A stretch of 64,000 bases of DNA, taken from Erwinia aphidicola. Lineage in GTDB: Bacteria > Pseudomonadota > Gammaproteobacteria > Enterobacterales > Enterobacteriaceae. Location: NCBI RefSeq assembly GCF_014773485.1, contig NZ_JACXBP010000007.1:186001-250000 (forward strand). Reading direction: 5' to 3'. Positions 56,658 through 64,000 of the stretch are shown in pieces. A program made the position numbers and the translations under genes. The notes beneath the pieces were generated by a model, which worked only from the letters and a program-made list of their open reading frames with translations, was not told the origin of the DNA and made no database searches. Numbering within the stretch: position 1 is the stretch's first letter; each line of letters begins with the position of its first letter.

Positions 56658-57049
56658 ATTTCTCCTCCCCTCTGTAGTACACCCGCTAAACAACTACCAA
56701 ATTCCTGACCAGTGACCGTTTGCGCAACGAAATTGATGCGTATCATCCTGTCAGCGGATTTAACGCTTTTTAATTGGTTTTCGCACACTTAGCGACTATA
56801 ATACGGAACGTTGTTTCACTTGAATGGTTTCAGCGTATGGTTGCCCCTCATTTTATAACAAGTACCTGTTGCGCAACGTCCTGCTGCGCCTGCGCCGAAA
56901 CCGCGTCTCAACTTACCCTGCACGCTTTAATTCTGTCACCTATCCTTACTCAGTATTGCCGTTCGCCTGAAGCGCCAAATTTCTCTTCCGGTGGAGACAC
57001 CGCCGGGATCCCTCTTTATCATCCATCACAACTTAATAGATAAATCGTC
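56658..57049 (+). promoter_or_regulatory. pykF promoter, Cra-type operator and leader
   Basis: TTGGTT (56774-56779), 17 bp, TATAAT (56797-56802) is a good promoter about 240 bp before pykF. TGAATGGTTTCA at 56821-56832, just after the expected start site, matches the Cra (FruR) consensus TGAAWCGNTTCA except one base; E. coli pykF is repressed by Cra from such a position. The leader also holds GTTGCGCAAC (56868-56877) and an open frame from ATG 56837 that lacks a ribosome site. Confidence 0.7.
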
Positions 57050-58462
57050 ATGAAAAAGACTAAGATCGTTTGTACTATCGGTCCAAAAACCGAATCTGAA
57101 GAGATGCTGACTAACCTGCTTGATGCCGGCATGAACGTGATGCGTCTGAACTTTTCCCACGGGAATTATGAAGAGCATGGTCAGCGCATTACCAACCTGC
57201 GTAATGTTATGAGCAAAAGCGGTCATCAGGCCGCTATTCTGTTAGACACCAAGGGCCCTGAAATCCGCACCATGAAACTGGAAGGCGGCAATGACGCTTC
57301 CCTGAAAGCGGGCCAGACCTTCACCTTCACCACCGACCAGTCTGTTATTGGTAACACCAATACCGTTGCAGTAACCTATCCGGGCTTTGCTGCCGACCTG
57401 AAAATCGGTAACACCGTGCTGGTGGACGATGGTCTGATCGGTATGGAAGTGACAGAAGTCACCGAAAGCACCGTCGTGTGTAAAGTGCTGAACAATGGCG
57501 ACCTGGGCGAAAATAAAGGCGTTAACCTGCCGGGCGTTTCAATTCAGCTGCCAGCGCTGGCTGAAAAAGATAAGCGTGACCTGATCTTCGGCTGCGAGCA
57601 GGGTGTCGACTTCGTCGCTGCCTCCTTTATCCGTAAGCGTTCAGACGTAATCGAAATCCGTGAGCACCTGAAAGCCCACGGCGGCGAGCACATTCAGATC
57701 ATCTCCAAAATCGAAAACCAGGAAGGCCTGAACAACTTCGACGAGATCCTTGATGCTTCTGACGGCATCATGGTGGCCCGCGGTGACCTCGGCGTTGAGA
57801 TCCCGGTTGAAGAAGTGATCTTCGCGCAGAAGATGATGATCAAAAAATGTAATCGTGCTCGTAAAGTGGTGATCACCGCGACCCAGATGCTCGATTCGAT
57901 GATCAAAAACCCACGCCCTACCCGCGCTGAAGCGGGCGACGTGGCGAACGCCATTCTCGACGGCACTGACGCCGTAATGCTGTCTGGTGAGAGCGCCAAA
58001 GGGAAATACCCGCTGGAGTCCGTCACTATCATGGCGACCATCTGTGAGCGTACTGACCGCGTGATGAAGAGCCGTATCGACTCTCAGCACGACAACCGCA
58101 AAATGCGTATCACTGAAGCGGTTTGCCGTGGTGCCGTTGAAACCGCAGAGAAACTCGAGTCACCGCTGATTGTCGTGGCGACAGAGGGCGGCAAGTCAGC
58201 GAAATCCATTCGTAAATACTTCCCGAATGCGACTATCCTGGCGCTGACGACTAACCCTCAGACTGCCCGTCAGCTGCTGCTGAGCAAAGGCATTGTCACT
58301 TCTGTGGTGAACGAAATTGCTTCAACAGACGATTTCTACCGCCTCGGGAAAGAAGCCGCTATCGCCAGCGGCTATGCGCTGAAAGGCGAAGTGGTGGTCA
58401 TGGTTTCTGGTGCCCTGGTGCCAAGCGGAACCACTAACACTGCGTCCGTGCACGTTCTGTAA
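57050..58462 (+). CDS. pykF: Pyruvate kinase I
   Basis: 470 residues, E. coli PykF length. Final step of glycolysis, phosphoenolpyruvate plus ADP to pyruvate plus ATP, activated by fructose-1,6-bisphosphate. N-terminal [15 protein letters not shown], active-site [33 protein letters not shown] with catalytic Lys and Mg-binding Glu/Asp, [24 protein letters not shown], and a C-terminal allosteric domain. Own promoter under probable Cra repression. Confidence 0.98.
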   Translation: MKKTKIVCTIGPKTESEEMLTNLLDAGMNVMRLNFSHGNYEEHGQRITNLRNVMSKSGHQAAILLDTKGPEIRTMKLEGGNDASLKAGQTFTFTTDQSVIGNTNTVAVTYPGFAADLKIGNTVLVDDGLIGMEVTEVTESTVVCKVLNNGDLGENKGVNLPGVSIQLPALAEKDKRDLIFGCEQGVDFVAASFIRKRSDVIEIREHLKAHGGEHIQIISKIENQEGLNNFDEILDASDGIMVARGDLGVEIPVEEVIFAQKMMIKKCNRARKVVITATQMLDSMIKNPRPTRAEAGDVANAILDGTDAVMLSGESAKGKYPLESVTIMATICERTDRVMKSRIDSQHDNRKMRITEAVCRGAVETAEKLESPLIVVATEGGKSAKSIRKYFPNATILALTTNPQTARQLLLSKGIVTSVVNEIASTDDFYRLGKEAAIASGYALKGEVVVMVSGALVPSGTTNTASVHVL

Positions 58463-58483
58463 TATAAATTTACGACTTGCATT

Positions 58484-58512
58484 AAAAAAGCGCCCTGAGT
58501 GGCGCTTTTTTT
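58484..58512 (+). terminator. Terminator of pykF
   Basis: Stem AAAAAAGCGCC / GGCGCTTTTTT, loop CTGAGT. Confidence 0.95.
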
Positions 58513-59004
<492 letters not shown>

Positions 59005-59016
59005 GAGTTCTGGTTT

Positions 59017-59048
59017 AAAAATGGCGCACTTAGTGCGCCATTTTTTTT
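59017..59048 (+). terminator. Terminator of lpp
   Basis: Stem AAAATGGCGCAC / GTGCGCCATTTT, loop TTA, then a run of T. Confidence 0.95.
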
Positions 59049-59123
59049 GCCTGCGTTTCGGGGCCTTCCACGGCTTGCTTCCAGCCCCTGCTGCTAAACG
59101 CAATCTCAGCCACGCTAAGCGAT

Positions 59124-60146
59124 TTATTCCCCGACCTGAGACACAGTCGCAGGTGCACTGGAGGACGTAGCAGAAGGCGTCTGCTGCGCTACAGCAGGCA
59201 CAGTATCCTCCGTTCCGGCTTTCTCCCCTTTGTTGACCAGCACCGGCATACCTGAGCGGCGCGTCATGGCAGTTTTGATCATCGCCCTGTCAGCGTCAGC
59301 ATTCTGCATGAACTTCTTCGCCGCTGCGGTCAGCGTAATCGGCATGGTTTGCGGATCGTCTTTTTCACTGTGCGACAGCGGTTGATGCACCTCCAGATAG
59401 CGTTTGCCGTCCGGTTCCACCGCATATTTCACCGGCTGGTTGATAATCTGCACGCGCGTACCTTTCGGGACGCTATTAAACAGCGCCTCAATATCATCTG
59501 GCCGCAGGCGGATGCAGCCGGAGCTGACGCGCATCCCGATGCCAAAATCAGCGTTGGTGCCGTGGATCAGGTAGTGCTGCTGGCCGTAGGCCAGACGCAG
59601 CGCATACAGCCCCATTGGATTATCCGGCCCGGCAGGCACGGTCACCGGCAGGCTCTTGCCTTCGGCCGCGTAGCGCTTACGGATGTTTGGCGTGGGTGTC
59701 CAGGTCGGATTGGGGATTTTCTGGCTGATGCTGGTGACCATCGCCGGCGTGTTCGCCCCCAGCTGGCCGATACCGATCGGATAGACGATCACGCGGTTTT
59801 CATCTTTCGGGTAATAGTAGAGGCGCAGTTCCGCAACGTTCACCACAATGCCTTCACGCTTAGTGTCCGGCAGCAGCATCTGGGTAGGGATGGTCAGTTC
59901 GCTGCCCGCTTTGGGTAGCCACGGGTCGGTACCCGGGTTGGCTTCCAGCATGCCGAGCAGCCCGATTTTATATTTCGCCGCCACGGCTTCCAGCGGCTGG
60001 CCGTCGTTGGGGACGACGTAAGTGGTGTTCTCACCAATCAGGCGGCTGTCGGCAGGGGGTAAAGGGTATTCAGTTGCGCTGGCGTTGTGCGCCCCGGCAA
60101 GGAAGGTGAGCGTAAAAGCTGCAGCAAAGCGAGACAGAGGTTTCAT
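59124..60146 (-). CDS. ldtE: LD-transpeptidase LdtE (YnhG)
   Basis: 340 residues. Signal peptide to about Ala24, a LysM-like domain (YVVPNDGQPLEAVAAKYKIGLLGMLEANPG) and a YkuD catalytic domain (about 97-230) with HGTNADFGIGMRVSSGCIRLRPDD carrying the catalytic Cys and His. Periplasmic enzyme making 3-3 cross-links between mDAP residues; the Lpp-attaching LdtA/B/C are related. The C-terminal Ala/Ser/Thr-rich tail is not conserved. Same position as in E. coli, between lpp and sufE. Confidence 0.94.
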   Translation of the reverse strand: MKPLSRFAAAFTLTFLAGAHNASATEYPLPPADSRLIGENTTYVVPNDGQPLEAVAAKYKIGLLGMLEANPGTDPWLPKAGSELTIPTQMLLPDTKREGIVVNVAELRLYYYPKDENRVIVYPIGIGQLGANTPAMVTSISQKIPNPTWTPTPNIRKRYAAEGKSLPVTVPAGPDNPMGLYALRLAYGQQHYLIHGTNADFGIGMRVSSGCIRLRPDDIEALFNSVPKGTRVQIINQPVKYAVEPDGKRYLEVHQPLSHSEKDDPQTMPITLTAAAKKFMQNADADRAMIKTAMTRRSGMPVLVNKGEKAGTEDTVPAVAQQTPSATSSSAPATVSQVGE

Positions 60147-60214
60147 GCGCGTTTCCCGGTTATAGGTAGAGAGAGCACCCCGTTCGTGGGGTGCTTACCG
60201 GGTAGTGTAGCAAC

Positions 60215-60637
60215 TCAGCCCTGAGTTAAAATCAGCGCTTTCTGACGTATGGCACGAATCATGGCTTCCAGCCCCTGCGAGCGGGATGGGGTGAGCTGCT
60301 GCGTCAGGGAGAGATCGGCGAACCACGGGCGCACGTCGAAGTCGACAATCTCCTGCGGCGTCATCTTCTGATAGAGAGCAAAAACGATAGCAATGAGGCC
60401 CTTAACCAGCGCGGCATCGCTGTCGCCCTGCAGGCGCACACAGCCACTTGCATCGGTATCAACCACTATCCACACCTGGCTCTGACAGCCGGGTACGATA
60501 TTTTCCGGCTGCTGCAGGGAATCAGACGATTCTGGCAGGCGTGCGCCTAATTCAATGATGTAGAGATACTTTTCTTCCTGGTTGGCGCAGCGGTTAAAGT
60601 TGCGCACCAGCTTGTCTTTATCTGGCAGAGTTGCCAT
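60215..60637 (-). CDS. sufE: Cysteine desulfuration protein SufE
   Basis: 140 residues. Accepts persulfide sulfur from SufS on the Cys of [10 protein letters not shown] (about residue 51) and passes it to Suf[25 protein letters not shown] is the conserved N-terminal block. Last gene of the suf operon, 67 nt after sufS with a strong palindrome in the gap; an AGCACCCC/GGGGTGCT hairpin at 60174-60195 follows. Confidence 0.96.
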   Translation of the reverse strand: MATLPDKDKLVRNFNRCANQEEKYLYIIELGARLPESSDSLQQPENIVPGCQSQVWIVVDTDASGCVRLQGDSDAALVKGLIAIVFALYQKMTPQEIVDFDVRPWFADLSLTQQLTPSRSQGLEAMIRAIRQKALILTQG

Positions 60638-60659
60638 TGCTTCCTCACTTAAAAACGAA

Positions 60660-60681
60660 GGGGCGAGGCATGCCTCGCCCC
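60660..60681. other. Perfect 22-bp palindrome between sufS and sufE
   Basis: GGGGCGAGGCATGCCTCGCCCC, self-complementary over its full length. As RNA it would make a stable hairpin between two suf cistrons and may tune sufE expression or stabilise the upstream message. Confidence 0.7.
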
Positions 60682-60704
60682 TGCGGGTCGGTGCGGGTTG
60701 AAAC

Positions 60705-61925
60705 TTAACCCAGCAAACGGTGAATACGTATTAAACCTGCGACCAGACGGTCGACCTCATCTTCGCTATTATACAGCACAAACGAGGCGCGACACATTGC
60801 CGGCACCTGATAGTGGTGCATCAGCGGCATGGCGCAGTGGTGGCCGGTACGAATAGCGATGCCGTACTGATCGAGGAAGCTGCCAACGTCAAAAGCGTGA
60901 TGCTTGCCGAGGTTAAAGGCAATGACGCCGGAACGCTGACGTGGACCATAGATCACCAGATCCGGCACCGTGGCCAGTTTTTCCAGTGCATAGTGCATCA
61001 GCTGCTGCTCGCGCTCGGCAATGACCTCCAGCCCCAGTTCACTCACCCACTTCAGCGCAGCACCCAGACCAATGATAGCGCCGGTGTTCGGTGAGCCAGC
61101 TTCGAAGCGCCACGGCGCGGCGGCGTAAGTGGTGCCTTTCGTCAGGCTGACGGTGGCGATCATCGATCCGCCCCCTTCCCACGGTGGCATCTGGTCCAGC
61201 AGGGCTTTGCGGCCATACAGAATACCAATACCGGTCGGGCCGTAAATTTTATGCCCGGAGAAGACATAGAAATCACAGTCCAGATCCTGCACGTCGACCT
61301 GCTGATGCATAATCGCCTGTGCGCCGTCGATCAGAGTCGCAACACCCGCCGCCCTGGCCTGAGCCACCAGCGTTTTTACCGGGTTTTCAGTGCCCAACAC
61401 GTTGGAGACGTGAGTCACGGCCAGCATGCGCGTACGGCTGTCCATCAGCGCAGGGAGCTGCGCAACGTCCAGCTCGCCATTGGCGGTCAGCGGGATAAAA
61501 CGCACTTCCGCGCCGGTACGCTCAGCCACCATCTGCCACGGTACGATGTTGGCGTGATGCTCCATCTCCGTGATGATGATGTTGTCGCCTGGCTGCAGCT
61601 GACTGCCGCCCCAGCTGCTGGCTACCAGATTAATCGCTTCGGTGGTGCCTTTAACAAACACAATCTCTTCCGCTGAGGCAGCGTTGAGAAACTGTGCTGC
61701 CTGTACGCGCACGTTTTCCATCTCGGTGGTCGCTTCCGCGCTCAGCGTATGGATACCACGATGCACAGCGGCATAGCCGTGCTCGTAGAAACGACTTTCG
61801 GCGTCAATGACGACCTGCGGCTTCTGCGCGCTGGCGGCACTGTCGAGATAGGCCAGCGGTTGCCCGTTGACCTCGCGCGTCAGTAACGGGAATGCCGCCC
61901 GCACACGGGCCAGGTCAAAACTCAT
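60705..61925 (-). CDS. sufS: Cysteine desulfurase SufS
   Basis: 406 residues, E. coli length. PLP enzyme that takes sulfur from cysteine. Lys of [14 protein letters not shown] binds PLP; active-site Cys lies in [14 protein letters not shown] near residue 364. N-terminal [18 protein letters not shown]. Its ATG overlaps the sufD stop by 4 nt. Confidence 0.98.
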   Translation of the reverse strand: MSFDLARVRAAFPLLTREVNGQPLAYLDSAASAQKPQVVIDAESRFYEHGYAAVHRGIHTLSAEATTEMENVRVQAAQFLNAASAEEIVFVKGTTEAINLVASSWGGSQLQPGDNIIITEMEHHANIVPWQMVAERTGAEVRFIPLTANGELDVAQLPALMDSRTRMLAVTHVSNVLGTENPVKTLVAQARAAGVATLIDGAQAIMHQQVDVQDLDCDFYVFSGHKIYGPTGIGILYGRKALLDQMPPWEGGGSMIATVSLTKGTTYAAAPWRFEAGSPNTGAIIGLGAALKWVSELGLEVIAEREQQLMHYALEKLATVPDLVIYGPRQRSGVIAFNLGKHHAFDVGSFLDQYGIAIRTGHHCAMPLMHHYQVPAMCRASFVLYNSEDEVDRLVAGLIRIHRLLG

Positions 61926-63202
61926 TGCAGGCCTCCAGGAAAACGCTGTGCAATGCGCTGCATCACAGCCTCTTTCAGCGTTTCATCATTGATGGCTTCG
62001 GTCAGCTCAGCGGCAAAGGCGTAAATGATCATGCGCTGCGCTGCGGCTTCGTCGATACCGCGCGAGCGCAGATAGAACATCTGCTCTTCGTCGATACGAC
62101 CGATGGTCGCGCCGTGTCCGCACTTCACGTCATCCGCGTAGATTTCCAGCTGCGGTTTGGTGTCCACTTCCGCCAGACGACCTAACAGCAGGTTGTTGTT
62201 GCTCATCTGCCCGTCGGTCTTCAGCGCGTACTTCGCCACTTTGATATGACCGTTGAATACGGCACGCGCACGGTCACGCACGATAGTTTTGTGCAGCTGA
62301 CGGCTCTGACAATACCCTTTGTTGTGCTCAAGATAGGTACGGCTGTCGCACACTTCTTTATCCAGCGGCAGCATCAGGCTGTTAATCACCAGATCGCTGC
62401 CCTCGCCTTCCAGCTTGCTGCTGGTGTTGTGACGGGTCAGACCGGCACCCAACAGGAAGCTGTGGCTCTGCACGCGCACATCACGGCCCAGGGTCAGATC
62501 GTTGTGTGAGAAGTGGTAGCTGCTCTGATCTTCAAAGCACAGGTTGTAGTGCGTCAGCGCCGCGTTATTGCCCACGTTGGCGGTAAAACGCGCCCCGGTG
62601 AAGTGGGTGCTGGCGTTCAGGCTGAGGTAGTGCTCAATCACCGTCGCTTCAGCCGCTTCATCCAGCTGCAAATGGTGGCGATAGTGCGAAGTGTTCATCT
62701 CACCTTGCGCGCTGCCGCTGCTGATATGCAGCAGGTAGAGCGGACGGGCAGCAGCTTTGCCACGCGCCAGATGAATGGTAGTCACCTCTTCAGCCAGGCT
62801 CTCGGTCAGATGCAGGAACACTTCAGGCTGGATAGGTGCGTCGAGTTCACGACGCTCAGCAGCCTGAGTCACCTGAATATCAAACAGATCAAACTCGGCA
62901 TCACTCAGCTCAGGGGCGAAGCGGCCATCAACAAACACCAGGCGCACGGCATCAATTGCCAGCGCCTGAGCGTCGACCACATCCGCAGTCAGCACGGCGG
63001 GTTTTGGCAGCACGAAGTGGTGGGCCAGCAGTTGATCCAGCGGCGTGTATTTCCAGTTTTCCTGCTTACGCGTTGGCAGGCCTACGCGCAGCAGCTGCTG
63101 CCAGTGCTGTTGTGCCTGCATTGAGCGGTTTTCACCGCGCGTTTCAAACAGGTGATGCCACTGTTGCAGCGCGTTTTCACTCTTCGTCGGTAAGCCAGCC
63201 AT
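61922..63202 (-). CDS. sufD: Fe-S scaffold complex protein SufD
   Basis: 426 residues from ATG 63200-63202 ([19 protein letters not shown] as E. coli SufD), overlapping sufC by 26 nt. Partner of SufB in the SufBC2D scaffold. Beta-helix core and C-terminal [31 protein letters not shown] with the conserved His of KCGHG. A charged stretch near 75-110 differs from E. coli. Confidence 0.97.
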   Translation of the reverse strand: MAGLPTKSENALQQWHHLFETRGENRSMQAQQHWQQLLRVGLPTRKQENWKYTPLDQLLAHHFVLPKPAVLTADVVDAQALAIDAVRLVFVDGRFAPELSDAEFDLFDIQVTQAAERRELDAPIQPEVFLHLTESLAEEVTTIHLARGKAAARPLYLLHISSGSAQGEMNTSHYRHHLQLDEAAEATVIEHYLSLNASTHFTGARFTANVGNNAALTHYNLCFEDQSSYHFSHNDLTLGRDVRVQSHSFLLGAGLTRHNTSSKLEGEGSDLVINSLMLPLDKEVCDSRTYLEHNKGYCQSRQLHKTIVRDRARAVFNGHIKVAKYALKTDGQMSNNNLLLGRLAEVDTKPQLEIYADDVKCGHGATIGRIDEEQMFYLRSRGIDEAAAQRMIIYAFAAELTEAINDETLKEAVMQRIAQRFPGGLQ

Positions 63203-63923
63203 AGCCTTGCTCCTCCAACTGTTTCACCAGTGAGAAATCCCCTGATTTAACGATCTTGCCCTGATACAGCACGTGGACGAAATCGGGCTTGATGTAGTCA
63301 AGAATACGCTGGTAGTGGGTGACGATAATAAATGAGCGCTTGCCGTCGCGCAGGCTGTTGACGCCGTTGGAGACAATTTTCAGAGCATCGATGTCCAGAC
63401 CGGAGTCGGTTTCATCCAGAATGCACAGATCCGGCTCCAGTGCCGCCATCTGCAGAATGTCATTGCGCTTTTTCTCACCGCCGGAGAAGCCCACATTGAC
63501 CGAACGGGTCAACAGATCTTCAGGCATTTTCAGCAGGTGGATTTTCTCTTCGATAAAGTCCTGGAAGTCAAAACGGTCCAGCGCTTCCTGCTCGCGGTAT
63601 TTACGCACCGCGTTTACCGAGGTTTGCAGGAAGAACTGGTTGCTGACGCCTGGAATTTCAACCGGGTACTGGAAGGCCATAAAGATGCCTTCACCGGCGC
63701 GCTCTTCCGGGTCAAGCTCCAGCAGGTCTTTGCCTTTGAACTCGACGGAACCGCCGGTCACTTCATAATCTTCACGTCCTGCCAGCGTGGCAGAAAGCGT
63801 GCTTTTCCCTGAGCCGTTCGGCCCCATGATGGCGTGCACTTCCCCAGGTTTGATTTCAAGATTCAACCCACGCAGGATAGCTTTGTCTTCAACGCTGACC
63901 TGTAAATCTTTGATGCTTAACAT
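63177..63923 (-). CDS. sufC: Fe-S assembly ATPase SufC
   Basis: 248 residues. ABC-type ATPase driving SufBC2D. Walker A GPNGSGKS, Q-loop MAFQYPVEIPGV, signature FSGGEKKRNDILQ and Walker B LCILDETDSGLD are intact. 55 nt after sufB; the gap contains a small CAGTGC / GCACTG hairpin. Confidence 0.98.
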   Translation of the reverse strand: MLSIKDLQVSVEDKAILRGLNLEIKPGEVHAIMGPNGSGKSTLSATLAGREDYEVTGGSVEFKGKDLLELDPEERAGEGIFMAFQYPVEIPGVSNQFFLQTSVNAVRKYREQEALDRFDFQDFIEEKIHLLKMPEDLLTRSVNVGFSGGEKKRNDILQMAALEPDLCILDETDSGLDIDALKIVSNGVNSLRDGKRSFIIVTHYQRILDYIKPDFVHVLYQGKIVKSGDFSLVKQLEEQGYGWLTDEE

Positions 63924-63978
63924 AAGGTTTCCTTCGCAGTGCTTTCCAGCACTGTTGATAGTTCTTGTGCGCGCAGGG

Positions 63979-64000
63979 TTAGCCCACGCTGTGTTCCAGG
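63979..64000 (-). CDS. sufB: SufB, last codons only (right edge)
   Basis: The minus strand reads LEHSVG then TAA at 63979-63981, which fits the SufB C-terminus (LEGSVG in E. coli), directly upstream of sufC. The rest of the gene is outside the window. Confidence 0.8.

Noticed and set aside
63319-63768. 149-codon open frame on the plus strand
   Set aside because: Antisense to sufC, whose ATPase motifs are all present.

Overview
The window is chromosomal DNA of an enterobacterium, most likely Erwiniaceae (Erwinia or Pantoea type). From dtpA and gstA rightwards the gene order follows the E. coli ydh-suf segment: gstA-pdxY-tyrS-pdxH-mliC-anmK-slyB/slyA-ydhIJK-ydhF-ydhL-nemRA-gloA-rnt-grxD-mepH-ynhF-purR-punR/punC-cfa-ribE-mdtK-two tRNA-Val-pykF-lpp-ldtE-sufEDSCB. 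Several E. coli members are missing or replaced: sodC, lhr, sodB and ydhP are not where expected, and betT is not next to betIBA.

Region 1 (1-19125, minus strand) is one end of a type VI secretion system (T6SS) locus: tssB-tssC-tssK-tssL-tagL-like-hcp-clpV-vgrG-DUF4123 adaptor, mostly joined by 4-nt start/stop overlaps. tssA, E, F, G, J, M and PAAR are not in the window and may lie to the left. After the DUF4123 gene comes the most unusual part: eight DUF3304 lipoprotein genes (Tli1-type immunity proteins) in tandem, of which six look intact and two are broken. Between successive copies sit seven internally deleted remnants of a DUF2235 (Tle1-type phospholipase) effector gene. Each remnant keeps the effector's start, which overlaps the end of the preceding immunity gene, and a short 3' end, with the middle lost. 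The array looks like repeated effector-immunity duplication followed by effector deletion, leaving an orphan immunity bank. Two lipoprotein classes with distinct leaders are present, and their divergence is concentrated in a central segment.

Region 2 (19126-30400) is accessory and metabolic: a CynT-type carbonic anhydrase without cynR/cynS, the glycine betaine operon betIBA with a clear BetI palindrome, the peptide transporter gene dtpA, a small PNPOx-like/GST operon with a divergent LysR gene, then gstA and pdxY.

Region 3 (30473-48917) is housekeeping and envelope stress: tyrS, pdxH, mliC, anmK, slyB, slyA, the ydhIJK efflux system, a membrane-anchored coiled-coil protein with four 84-bp repeats at the usual sodC position, ydhF, ydhL, a LysR/oxidoreductase pair, eptA with a PmrA-box-like site, nemRA-gloA for electrophile detoxification, rnt, grxD, mepH and the 29-residue membrane protein gene ynhF.

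Region 4 (49152-64000) holds purR with an operator, punR/punC, cfa, ribE, mdtK, two tRNA-Val(GAC) genes, pykF with a Cra-type site, lpp, ldtE and the suf Fe-S operon, which runs off the right edge in the last codons of sufB.
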